Assembly: GCA_932294295.1 (NCBI GenBank)
Contig: OW028584.1
Location: 9,618,407-9,682,406 of the forward strand
Direction: 5' to 3'
Length of the DNA stretch: 64,000 nt
Origin: Alitta virens
Taxonomy: Eukaryota; Annelida; Polychaeta; Phyllodocida; Nereididae
The notes below the pieces were generated by a model. That model was not told where the DNA came from and made no database searches. It saw nothing but the letters and a program-made list of their open reading frames with translations. The number at the start of each line of letters is the position of its first letter. Positions within the stretch are counted from its first letter, which is position 1. Below are positions 45,064-56,050 of this stretch, piece after piece. The translations under genes were made by a program, and so were the position numbers.

Positions 45064-45568
45064 CAGGATGACTCTGGCTAATTCGAGCCACCTGGCTAGC
45101 CAGAACAGGCTGCAGCTGGGATGACTGGCTGACTCTAGCCAACTCTGGCTAGCCAGAGCAGGCTTCAGCTAGCTTTAGAGCTGGCTTCAGAGCCGGCTTA
45201 TTTGCTTTGGCTTGCTATGGCTAAGTATGGTAAGCTATGGTAAGCTATGGTAAACTATAGCTGTGGCTTCAGCTGCAGCTGGCTTCTGCTGACATCAGAG
45301 CTGGCTAATTTGCTTTGGCTAGCTATAGCCAAGTATGGTAAACTAAGGTAAACTATAGCTAGCCATGGCTGTGGCTAGATGTGGCTGGCTGTGGTTAGCT
45401 CCGGCTAGATCTGGCTAGCTCTGGCTAGTTCTGGCTAAGTATGGTAAGCTATGGTAAACTATTGCTGTGGCTCGCTTCAGCTGGCTTTAGCTGGCTTCAG
45501 AGCTAGTTAAATTGCTTTGGCTAGCTATGGCTAAGTATGGTAAGCTATGGTAAGCTATGGTAAACTGT

Positions 45569-45673
45569 AGCTCTGGCTGGCTCTGGCTGGCTCTGGCTGG
45601 CTCTGGCTGGCTCTGGCTGGCTCTGGCTGGCTCTGGCTGGCTCTCCCTGGCTCTCCCTGGCTCTCCCTGGCTC
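45569..45673 (+). repeat. TGGCTGGCTC tract with three CTCTCCCTGG units
   Basis: About seven standard units then three CTCTCCCTGG units, as at 24404 and 29554. Confidence 0.92.
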
Positions 45674-45799
45674 GGGATGACTCTGGCTAACTCTGGCCAA
45701 CTCTAGCTAGCCAGAGCAGTCTGCAGCTGGGATGATTGGCTAAGTCTAGCCAACTCATGCTAACCAGAGCAGGCTGCAGCTGGCTTCAGATATATCTGG
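45673..45799 (+). repeat. C-type hairpin module with GATATAT, palindromes degraded
   Basis: Sister of 38310 at +7363 bp, with a further private change (CTCTGGCCAACTC). GATATAT lies at 45789. Confidence 0.88.
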
Positions 45800-46699
45800 C
45801 TTCAGCTGGCTTCAGCTGGCTTCAGAGCTGGCTAATTTGCTTTGGCTAGGTATGGCCAAGTATGGTAAACTATGGTAAAGTGTAGCTAGCCATGGCTGTG
45901 GCTCGCTGTGGCTGGCTCTGGCTAGCCCTGGCTGTGGCTGGCTGTGGCTGACTGTGGTTAGCTCTGGCTAGATCTGGCTAGCTCTGGCAAGCTCTGGCTA
46001 AGTATGGTAAGCTATGGTAAACTATAGCTGTGGCTTCAGCTGCAGCTGGCTTCTGCTGGCTTCAGAGCTGTGGCTGGCTTCAGCTGGCTTTAGCTGGCTT
46101 CAGAGCTAGCTAAATTGCTTTGGCTAGCTATGGCTAAGTATGATAAGCTGTGGTAAGCTATGGTAAACTATACCTTTGGCTGGCTGTGGCTGGCTGTGGC
46201 TCGCTGTGACTGGCTATGGCTGTCTCTGGCTAGCTCTGGCTAAGTATGGTAAGCTATGGTAAACTATAGCTGTGGCTGGCTGTGGCTGGCGGTGGCTGGC
46301 TGTGGCTGGCTGTGGCTGGCTGTGGCAAGCTGTGGCTATCTGTGGCTAGCTCTGGCTAGCTCTGGCTAAGTATGGTAAGCTATGGTAAACTATGGCTGTG
46401 GCTGGCTGTGGCTGGCTGTGGCTGGCTGTGGCTGGCTGTGGCTGGCTGTGGCTAGCTCTAGCTAGCTCTGGCTAGCTCTGGCTAGCTTTGGCTAGCTCTG
46501 GCTAGCTCTGGCTAGCTCTGGCTAGCTCTGGCTAGCTCTGGCTAAGTATGGTAAACTATGGTAAACTATGGTAAACTATTTTAAACTATAGCTGTGGCTG
46601 GCTTCAGCTGGCTTCAGAGCTGGCTAATTTGCTTTGGCTAGCTATGGCTAAGTATGGTAAGCTATGGTAAGCTATGGTAAACTGTGGCACTGGCTGGCT

Positions 46700-46825
46700 C
46701 GGGATGACTCTGGCTAATTCTAGCCACCTGGCTAGCCAGAACAGGCTGCAGCTGGGATGATTGGCTAAGTCTAGCCAACTCTGGCTAGCCAGAGCAGGCT
46801 GCAGCTGGCTTCAGATATATCTGGC
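46700..46825 (+). repeat. Chimeric hairpin module (A first half, C second half)
   Basis: Same A/C switch point as 39298, 7402 bp upstream, and the same GTGGCACTGG leader. The pair therefore arose once and was copied with the block. Confidence 0.9.
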
Positions 46826-46940
46826 TTCAGCTGCCTTCAGCTGGCTTCAGAGCTGGCTAATTTGCTTTGGCTAGCTCTGGCTAAGTATGGTAAGCTATGG
46901 TAAGCTATGGTAAACTATGGCTGTGGCTGGCTGTGGATGG

Positions 46941-46980
46941 CTGTGTCTGGCTGTGTCTGGCTGTGTCTGGCTGTGTCTGG
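46941..46980 (+). repeat. TGTCTGGCTG tract, 4 units, recombinant flank
   Basis: The tract is entered directly from a GTGGATGGCTGTG module rather than from GGCAAACTATAGC. About 140 bp of the usual order seen at 39530-39680 is missing, so this is a deletion join. Confidence 0.85.
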
Positions 46981-48126
46981 CTGTGGCTGGCTGTGGCAAG
47001 CTGTGGCTACCTCTGGCTAGCTCTGGCTAGCTCTGGCTAGCTCTGGCTAAGTTTGGTAAGCTATGGTAAACTATGGCTGTGGCTGGCTGTGGCTGGCTGT
47101 GGCTGGTGGTGGCTAGCTCTGGCTAGCTCTGGCTAGCTCTGGCTAGCTCTGGCTAGCTCTGGCTAAGTATGGTAAGCTATGGTAAGCTATGGTAAGCTAT
47201 GGTAAACAATGGAAAACTAAGGTAAACTGTAGCTGTGGCTGGCATCAGCTGGCTTCATAGCTGGCTAATTTGCTTTGGCTGGCCAAGGCTAAGCATAGTA
47301 AGCTATGGTAAGCTATGGTAAGGTTTGGTTAACTATAGCAAACTATAGCTGTGGCTAGCTCTGGCTAGCTCTGGCTAAGTATGGTAAGCTATGGTAAGCT
47401 ATGGTAAACTATGGTAAACTATAGCTGTGGCTTCAGCTGCAGCTGCCTTCTGCTGGCTTCAGAGCTGGCTAATTTGCTTTGGCTAGCTATAGCCAAGTAT
47501 GGTAAACTAAGGTAAACTATAGATTGCCATGGCTGTGGCTGGCTGTGGTTAGCTCTGGCTAGATCTGGCTAGCTCTGGCTAGCTCTGGCTAAGTATGGTA
47601 AGCTATGGTAAACTATGGTAAACTATTGCTGTGGCTGGCTTCAGCTGGCTTTAGCTGGCCTCAGAGCTAGCATAATTGCTTTAGCTAGCTATGGCTAAGC
47701 ATGGTAAGCTATGGTAAGCTATGGTAAACTACGTTAAAATATAGCTCTGGCTTCAGCTGCAGCTGGCTTCTGCTGGCTTCAGAGCTGGCTAATTTGGTTT
47801 GGCTAGCTATAGCCAAGTGTGGTAAAATAAGGTAAACTATAGCTAGCCATGGCTGTGGCTGGCTGTGGCTGGCTGTGGCTGGCTGTGGCTGGCTGTGGCT
47901 GGCTGTGGCTAGCTCTGGCTAGATCTGGCTAGCTCTGGCTAGCTCTGGCTAGCTCTGGCTAGCTCTGGCTAAGTATGGTAAGCTATGGTAAGCTTAGGTA
48001 AACTATGGTAAACTATAGCTATGGCTGGCTTCAGCTGGCTTGAGAGCTGGCTAATTTGCTTTGGCTAGCTTTGGCTAAGTATGGTTAGCTATGGTAAGCT
48101 ATGGTAAACTGTAGCTCTGGCTGGCT

Positions 48127-50611
48127 CAGGATGACTCTGGCTAATTCTGGCCACCTGGCTAGCCAGAACAGGCTGCAGCTGGGATGACTGGCTGACTCTA
48201 GCCAACTCTGGCTAGCCAGAGCAGGCTTCAGCTAGCTTTAGAGCTGACTTCAGAGCCGGCTAATTTGCTTTGGCTTGCTATGGCTAAGTATGGTAAGCTA
48301 TGGTAAGCTATGGTAAACTATAGCTGTGGCTTCAGCTGCAGCTGGCTTCTGCTGGCTTCAGAGCTGTGGCTGGCTTCAGCTGGCTTTAGCTGGCTTCAGA
48401 GCTAGCTAAATTGCTTTGGCTAGCTATGGCAAAGTATGGTAAGCTGTCGTAAGCTATGGTAAACTATACCTTTGGCTGGCTGTGGCTGGCTGTGGCTCGC
48501 TGTGACTGGCTATGGCTGTCTCTGGCTAGCTCTGGCTAAGTATGGTAAGCTATGGTAAACTATGGCTGTGGCTGGCTGTGGATGGCTGTGGCTAGCTCTG
48601 GATAGCTCTGGATAAGTATGTTAAGTTATGGTAAGCTATGGTAAGCTTTGGTAGGCAATGGCAAACTATTGCTGTGGCTGGCTGTTGCTGGCGGTGGCTG
48701 GCTGTGGTTGGCTGTGGCAAGCTGTGGCTATCTGTGGCTAGCTCTGGCTAGCTCTGGCTAAGTATGGTAAGCTATGGTAAACTATGGCTGTGGCTGGCTG
48801 TGGCTGGCTGTGGCTAGCTCTAGCTAGCTCTGGCTAGCTCTGGTAAACTATGGTTTTACTATGGTAAACTATGGTAAACTATGGTAAACTATTTTAAACT
48901 ATAGCTGTGGCTGGCTTCAGCTGGCTTCAGAGCGGGCTAATTTGCTTTGGCTAGCTATGGCTAAGTATGGTAAGCTATGGTAAGCTATGGTAAACTGTAG
49001 CTCTGGCTGGCTCGGGATGACTCTGGCTAATTCTAGCCACCTGGCTAGCCAGAACAGGCTGCAGCTGGGATGACTGGCTAACTCTAGCCAACTCTGGCTA
49101 GCCAGAGCAGGCTTCAGCTAGCTTTAGAGCTGGCTTCAGAGCTGGCTAATTTGCTTTGGCTTGCTATGGCCAAGTATGGTAAGCTATGGTAAGCTCTGGT
49201 AAACTATGGTAAACTATTGCTGTGGCTCGCTTCAGCTGGCTTTAGCTGGCTTCAGAGCTAGTTAAATTGCTTTGGCTAGCTATGGCTAAGTATGGTAAGC
49301 TATGGTAAGCTATGGTAAGCTTTGGTAAACTATGGCAAACTATAGCTGTGTCTGGCTGTGTCTGGCTGTGTCTGGCTGTGTCTGGCTGTGTCTGGCTGTG
49401 TCTGGCTGTGTCTGGCTGTGGCTGGCTGTGGCTGGCTGTGGCTAGCTCTGGCTAGCTCTGGCTAGCTCTGGCTAGCTCTGGCTAGCTCTGGCTAGCTCTG
49501 GCTAAGTTTGGTAAGCTATGGTAAACTATGGCTGTGGCTGGCTGTGGCTGGCTGTGGCTGGCAGTGGCTGGCTGTGGCTGACTGTGGCTGGCGGTGGCTA
49601 GCTCTGGCTAGCTCTGGCTAGCTCTGGCTAGCTCTGGCTAGCTCTGGCTAAGTATGGCTAAGTATGGTAAGCTATGGTAAGCTATGGTAAGCTATGGTAA
49701 ACAATGGAAAACTAAGGTAAACTGTAGCTGTGGCTGGCATCAGCTGGCTTCAGAGCTGGCTAATTTGCTTTGGCTAGCCAAGGCTAAGCATAGTAAGCTA
49801 TGGTAAGCTATGGTAAGGTTTGGTTAACTATAGCAAACTATAGCTGTGGCTAGCTCTGGCTAGCTCTGGCTAAGTATGGTAAGCTATGGTAAGCTATGGT
49901 AAACTATGGTAAACTATAGCTGTGGCTTCAGCTGCAGCTGCCTTCTGCTGGCTTCAGAGCTGGCTAATTTGCTTTGGCTAGCTATAGCCAAGTATGGTAA
50001 ACTAAGGTAAACTATAGCTAGCCATGGCTGTGGCTGGCTGTGGTTAGCTCTGGCTAGATCTGGCTAGCTCTGGCTAGCTCTGGCTAAGTATGGTAAGCTA
50101 TGGTAAACTATGGTAAACTATTGCTGTGGCTGGCTTCAGCTGGCTTTAGCTGACCTCAGAGCTAGCATAATTGCTTTAGCTAGCTATGGCTAAGCATGGT
50201 AAGCTATGGTAAGCTATGGTAAACTACGTTAAAATATAGCTCTGGCTTCAGCTGCAGCTGGCTTCTGCTGGCTTCAGAGCTGGCTAATTTGGTTTGGCTA
50301 GCTATAGCCAAGTGTGGTAAAATAAGGTAAACTATAGCTAGCCATGGCTGTGGCTGGCTGTGGCTGGCTGTGGCTGGCTGTGGCTGGCTGTGGCTGGCTG
50401 TGGCTAGCTCTGGCTAGATCTGGCTAGCTCTGGCTAGCTCTGGCTAGCTCTGGCTAAGTATGGTAAGCTATGGTAAGCTAAGGTAAACTATGGTAAACTA
50501 TAGCTATGGCTGGCTTCAGCTGGCTTGAGAGCTGGCTAATTTGCTTTGGCTAGCTTTGGCTAAGTATGGTTAGCTATGGTAAGCTATGGTAAACTGTAGC
50601 TCTGGCTGGCT
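48127..50611 (+). repeat. 2.47-kb HOR, copy 1 (2485 bp)
   Basis: Module order: hairpin B (ATTCTGGCC), CTGTCGTAAG 48444, GTTAAGTTATGG, GGCAATGG, GGTTTTAC 48852, hairpin A 49013, TGTCTGGCTG tract, AGCTC tracts, GGCATCAGC, GGCCAAGG, CAGCTGCC, TAGCATAATTGC, CTACGTTAAAATA, tracts, CTTGAGAG, then the next hairpin B. It is the full-length parental form for all units to the end of the window. Confidence 0.9.
49351..49420 (+). repeat. TGTCTGGCTG tract, 7 units
   Basis: Seven perfect units after GGCAAACTATAGCTGTG. Confidence 0.95.
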
Positions 50612-53076
50612 CAGGATGACTCTGGCTAATTCTAGCCACCTGGCTAGCCAGAACAGGCTGCAGCTGGGATGACTGGCTGACTCTAGCCAACTCTGGCTAG
50701 ACAGAGCAGGCTTCAGCTAGATTTAGAGCTGGCTTCAGAGCCGGCTAATTTGCTTTGGCTTGCTATGGCTAAGTATGGTAAGCTATGGTAAGCTATGGTA
50801 AACTATAGCTGTGGCTTCAGCTGCAGCTGGCTTCTGCTGGCTTCAGAGCTGTGGCTGGCTTCAGCTGGCTTTAGCTGGCTTCAGAGCTAGCTAAATTGCT
50901 TTGGCTAGCTATGGCAAAGTATGGTAAGCTGTCGTAAGCTATGGTAAACTATACCTTTGGCTGGCTGTGGCTGGCTGTGGCTCGCTGTGACTGGCTATGG
51001 CTGTCTCTGGCTAGCTCTGGCTAAGTATGGTAAGCTATGGTAAACTATGGCTGTGGCTGGCTGTGGATGGCTGTGGCTAGCTCTGGATAGCTCTGGATAA
51101 GTATGTTAAGTTATGGTAAGCTATGGTAAGCTTTGGTAGGCAATGGCAAACTATTGCTGTGGCTGGCTGTTGCTGGCGGTGGCTGGCTGTGGTTGGCTGT
51201 GGCAAGCTGTGGCTATCTGTGGCTAGCTCTGGCTAGCTCTGGCTAAGTATGGTAAGCTATGGTAAACTATGGCTGTGGCTGGCTGTGGCTAGCTCTAGCT
51301 AGCTCTGGCTAGCTCTGGTAAACTATGGTTTTACTATGGTAAACTATGGTAAACTATGGTAAACTATTTTAAACTATAGCTGTGGCTGGCTTCAGCTGGC
51401 TTCAGAGCGGGCTAATTTGCTTTGGCTAGCTATGGCTAAGTATGGTAAGCTATGGTAAGCTATGGTAAACTGTAGCTCTGGCTGGCTCGGGATGACTCTG
51501 GCTAATTCTAGCCACCTGGCTAGCCAGAACAGGCTGCAGCTGGGATGACTGGCTAACTCTAGCCAACTCTGGCTAGCCAGAGCAGGCTTCAGCTAGCTTT
51601 AGAGCTGGCTTCAGAGCTGGCTAATTTGCTTTGGCTTGCTATGGCCAAGTATGGTAAGCTATGGTAAGCTCTGGTAAACTATGGTAAACTATTGCTGTGG
51701 CTCGCTTCAGCTGGCTTTAGCTGGCTTCAGAGCTAGTTAAATTGCTTTGGCTAGCTATGGCTAAGTATGGTAAGCTATGGTAAGCTATGGTAAGCTTTGG
51801 TAAACTATGGCAAACTATAGCTGTGTCTGGCTGTGTCTGGCTGTGTCTGGCTGTGTCTGGCTGTGTCTGGCTGTGTCTGGCTGTGGCTGGCTGTGGCTAG
51901 CTCTGGCTAGCTCTGGCTAGCTCTGGCTAGCTCTGGCTAGCTCTGGCTAGCTCTGGCTAAGTTTGGTAAGCTATGGTAAACTATGGCTGTGGCTGGCTGT
52001 GGCTGGCTGTGGCTGGCAGTGGCTGGCTGTGGCTGGCTGTGGCTGACTGTGGCTGGCGGTGGCTAGCTCTGGCTAGCTCTGGCTAGCTCTGGCTAGCTCT
52101 GGCTAAGTATGGCTAAGTATGGTAAGCTATGGTAAGCTATGGTAAGCTATGGTAAACAATGGAAAACTAAGGTAAACTGTAGCTGTGGCTGGCATCAGCT
52201 GGCTTCAGAGCTGGCTAATTTGCTTTGGCTGGCCAAGGCTAAGCATAGTAAGCTATGGTAAGCTATGGTAAGGTTTGGTTAACTATAGCAAACTATAGCT
52301 GTGGCTAGCTCTGGCTAGCTCTGGCTAAGTATGGTAAGCTATGGTAAGCTATGGTAAACTATGGTAAACTATAGCTGTGGCTTCAGCTGCAGCTGCCTTC
52401 TGCTGGCTTCAGAGCTGGCTAATTTGCTTTGGCTAGCTATAGCCAAGTATGGTAAACTAAGGTAAACTATAGCTAGCCATGGCTGTGGCTGGCTGTGGTT
52501 AGCTCTGGCTAGATCTGGCTAGCTCTGGCTAGCTCTGGCTAAGTATGGTAAGCTATGGTAAACTATGGTAAACTATTGCTGTGGCTGGCTTCAGCTGGCT
52601 TTAGCTGACCTCAGAGCTAGCATAATTGCTTTAGCTAGCTATGGCTAAGCATGGTAAGCTATGGTAAGCTATGGTAAACTACGTTAAAATATAGCTCTGG
52701 CTTCAGCTGCAGCTGGCTTCTGCTGGCTTCAGAGCTGGCTAATTTGGTTTGGCTAGCTATAGCCAAGTGTGGTAAAATAAGGTAAACTATAGCTAGCCAT
52801 GGCTGTGGCTGGCTGTGGCTGGCTGTGGCTGGCTGTGGCTGGCTGTGGCTGGCTGTGGCTAGCTCTGGCTAGATCTGGCTAGCTCTGGCTAGCTCTGGCT
52901 AGCTCTGGCTAGCTCTGGCTAAGTATGGTAAGCTATGGTAAGCTAAGGTAAACTATGGTAAACTATAGCTATGGCTGGCTTCAGCTGGCTTGAGAGCTGG
53001 CTAATTTGCTTTGGCTAGCTTTGGCTAAGTATGGTTAGCTATGGTAAGCTATGGTAAACTGTAGCTCTGGCTGGCT
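50612..53076 (+). repeat. 2.47-kb HOR, copy 2 (2465 bp)
   Basis: Same order as copy 1 but two decamers shorter overall. Its hairpin B reads ATTCTAGCC and GGCTAGACAGAGC; the C-to-A change in the second half breaks the 16-bp palindrome. All later B copies (53077, 57242, 61453, 63852) share this change. Confidence 0.9.
51821..51880 (+). repeat. TGTCTGGCTG tract, 6 units
   Basis: Six perfect units after GGCAAACTATAG. Confidence 0.95.
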
Positions 53077-53594
53077 CAGGATGACTCTGGCTAATTCTAG
53101 CCACCTGGCTAGCCAGAACAGGCTGCAGCTGGGATGACTGGCTGACTCTAGCCAACTCTGGCTAGACAGAGCAGGCTTCAGCTAGCTTTAGAGCTGGCTT
53201 CAGAGCCGGCTAATTTGCTTTGGCTTGCTATGGCTAAGTATGGTAAGCTATGGTAAGCTATGGTAAACTATTGCTGTGGCTTCAGCTGCAGCTGGCTTCT
53301 GCTGGCTTCAGAGCTGTGGCTGGCTTCAGCTGGCTTTAGCTGGCTTCAGAGCTAGCTAAATTGCTTTGGCTAGCTATGGCAAAGTATGGTAAGCTGTCGT
53401 AAGCTATGGTAAACTATACCTTTGGCTGGCTGTGGCTGGCTGTGGCTCGCTGTGACTGGCTATGGCTGTCTCTGGTTAGCTCTGGCTAAGTATGGTAAGC
53501 TATGGTAAACTATGGCTGTGGCTGGCTGTGGATGGCTGTGGCTAGCTCTGGATAGCTCTGGATAAGTATGTTAAGTTATGGTAAGCTATGGTAA

Positions 53595-53615
53595 GCTTTG
53601 GTAAGCTATGGTAAA
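53595..53615 (+). other. 116-bp deletion junction (first of three)
   Basis: GCTTTGGTAAGCTATGG replaces GCTTTGGTAGGCAATGG. The CTGTCGTAAG to GGTTTTAC distance is 292 bp here, against 408 bp at 48444 and 398 bp at 50929. The same junction recurs near 57770 and 61980. Confidence 0.9.
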
Positions 53616-53727
53616 CTATGGCTGTGGCTGGCTGTGGCTGGCTGTGGCTAGCTCTAGCTAGCTCTGGCTAGCTCTGGTAAACTATGGTTTTACTATGGTA
53701 AACTATGGTAAACTATGGTAAACTATT

Positions 53728-53745
53728 TTAAACTATAGCTGGCTT
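53728..53745 (+). other. Private 6-bp deletion
   Basis: AACTATAGCTGGCTTCAGC here against AACTATAGCTGTGGCTGGC elsewhere. It accounts exactly for the 4165 against 4171 bp difference in dimer length. Confidence 0.88.
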
Positions 53746-54176
53746 CAGCTGGCTTCAGAGCGGGCTAATTTGCTTTGGCTAGCTATGGCTAAGTATGGTA
53801 AGCTATGGTAAGCTATGGTAAACTGTAGCTCTGGCTGGCTCGGGATGACTCTGGCTAATTCTAGCCACCTGGCTAGCCAGAACAGGCTGCAGCTGGGATG
53901 ACTGGCTAACTCTAGCCAACTCTGGCTAGCCAGAGCAGGCTTCAGCTAGCTTTAGAGCTGGCTTCAGAGCTGGCTAATTTGCTTTGGCTTGCTATGGCCA
54001 AGTATGGTAAGCTATGGTAAGCTCTGGTAAACTATGGTAAACTATTGCTGTGGCTCGCTTCAGCTGGCTTTAGCTGGCTTCAGAGCTAGTTAAATTGCTT
54101 TGGCTAGCTATGGCTAAGTATGGTAAGCTATGGTAAGCTATGGTAAGCTTTGGTAAACTATGGCAAACTATAGCTG

Positions 54177-54236
54177 TGTCTGGCTGTGTCTGGCTGTGTC
54201 TGGCTGTGTCTGGCTGTGTCTGGCTGTGTCTGGCTG
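54177..54236 (+). repeat. TGTCTGGCTG tract, 6 units
   Basis: Six perfect units in the long half of dimer copy 1. The downstream AGCTC tract is expanded to about nine units. Confidence 0.94.
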
Positions 54237-55399
54237 TGGCTGGCTGTGGCTAGCTCTGGCTAGCTCTGGCTAGCTCTGGCTAGCTCTGGCTAGCTCTGGC
54301 TAGCTCTGGCTAGCTCTGGCTAGCTCTGGCTAGCTCTGGCTAAGTTTGGTAAGCTATGGTAAACTATGGCTGTGGCTGGCTGTGGCTGGCTGTGGCTGGC
54401 AGTGGCTGGCTGTGGCTGGCTGTGGCTGACTGTGGCTGGCGGTGGCTAGCTCTGGCTAGCTCTGGCTAGCTCTGGCTAGCTCTGGCTAGCTCTGGCTAAG
54501 TATGGCTAAGTATGGTAAGCTATGGTAAGCTATGGTAAGCTATGGTAAACAATGGAAAACTAAGGTAAACTGTAGCTGTGGCTGGCATCAGCTGGCTTCA
54601 GAGCTGGCTAATTTGCTTTGGCTGGCCAAGGCTAAGCATAGTAAGCTATGGTAAGCTATGGTAAGGTTTGGTTAACTATAGCAAACTATAGCTGTGGCTA
54701 GCTCTGGCTAGCTCTGGCTAAGTATGGTAAGCTATGGTAAGCTATGGTAAACTATGGTAAACTATAGCTGTGGCTTCAGCTGCAGCTGCCTTCTGCTGGC
54801 TTCAGAGCTGGCTAATTTGCTTTGGCTAGCTATAGCCAAGTATGGTAAACTAAGGTAAACTATAGCTAGCCATGGCTGTGGCTGGCTGTGGTTAGCTCTG
54901 GCTAGATCTGGCTAGCTCTGGCTAGCTCTGGCTAAGTATGGTAAGCTATGGTAAACTATGGTAAACTATTGCTGTGGCTGGCTTCAGCTGGCTTTAGCTG
55001 ACCTCAGAGCTAGCATAATTGCTTTAGCTAGCTATGGCTAAGCATGGTAAGCTATGGTAAGCTATGGTAAACTACGTTAAAATATAGCTCTGGCTTCAGC
55101 TGCAGCTGGCTTCTGCTGGCTTCAGAGCTGGCTAATTTGGTTTGGCTAGCTATAGCCAAGTGTGGTAAAATAAGGTAAACTATAGCTAGCCATGGCTGTG
55201 GCTGGCTGTGGCTGGCTGTGGCTGGCTGTGGCTGGCTGTGGCTGGCTGTGGCTGGCTGTGGCTAGCTCTGGCTAGATCTGGCTAGCTCTGGCTAGCTCTG
55301 GCTAGCTCTGGCTAAGTATGGTAAGCTATGGTAAGCTAAGGTAAACTATGGTAAACTATAGCTATGGCTGGCTTCAGCTGGCTTGAGAGCTGGCTAATT

Positions 55400-55425
55400 T
55401 GCTTTGGCTAGCTCTGGCTAAGTAT
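55400..55425 (+). other. ~650-bp deletion junction (first of two)
   Basis: After CTTGAGAGCTGGCTAATTT, TTTGGCTAGCTCTGGCTAAG replaces TTTGGCTAGCTTTGGCTAAG and leads straight to GCTAGCTCTAGCTAGC and GGTTTTAC. Hairpin B and the CTGTCGTAAG module are lost. The acceptor side keeps two TGGCTG units as in the 51.2-kb parent, so the deletion arose from the full 2.47-kb form, not from the 116-bp-deleted form. It recurs near 59580. Confidence 0.9.
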
Positions 55426-56000
55426 GGTAAGCTATGGTAAACTATGGCTGTGGCTGGCTGTGGCTAGCTCTAGCTAGCTCTGGCTAGCTCTGGTAAACTA
55501 TGGTTTTACTATGGTAAACTATGGTAAACTATGGTAAACTATTTTAAACTATAGCTGTGGCTGGCTTCAGCTGGCTTCAGAGCGGGCTAATTTGCTTTGG
55601 CTAGCTATGGCTAAGTATGGTAAGCTATGGTAAGCTATGGTAAACTGTAGCTCTGGCTGGCTCGGGATGACTCTGGCTAATTCTAGCCACCTGGCTAGCC
55701 AGAACAGGCTGCAGCTGGGATGACTGGCTAACTCTAGCCAACTCTGGCTAGCCAGAGCAGGCTTCAGCTAGCTTTAGAGCTGGCTTCAGAGCTGGCTAAT
55801 TTGCTTTGGCTTGCTATGGCCAAGTATGGTAAGCTATGGTAAGCTCTGGTAAACTATGGTAAACTATTGCTGTGGCTCGCTTCAGCTGGCTTTAGCTGGC
55901 TTCAGAGCTAGTTAAATTGCTTTGGCTAGCTATGGCTAAGTATGGTAAGCTATGGTAAGCTATGGTAAGCTTTGGTAAACTATGGCAAACTATAGCTGTG

Positions 56001-56050
56001 TCTGGCTGTGTCTGGCTGTGTCTGGCTGTGTCTGGCTGTGTCTGGCTGTG
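56001..56050 (+). repeat. TGTCTGGCTG tract, 5 units
   Basis: Five perfect units in the short half of dimer copy 1. The equivalent tract in copy 2 (near 60171) has six. Confidence 0.94.

Larger units (their letters stand above)
40028..48126 (+). repeat. Composite supra-HOR block 2 (8099 bp)
   Basis: Same order as block 1: hairpin B 40028, CTGTCGTAAG 40345, GGTTTTAC 40753, hairpin A 40914. It then has an expanded middle with hairpins A at 42295, 43545 and 44160. Then come hairpin B 45064, CTGACATCAG 45289, C hairpin 45673 and chimera 46700. It is exactly 1400 bp longer than block 1. The head repeats again 8099 bp later at 48127-49013. Confidence 0.87.
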
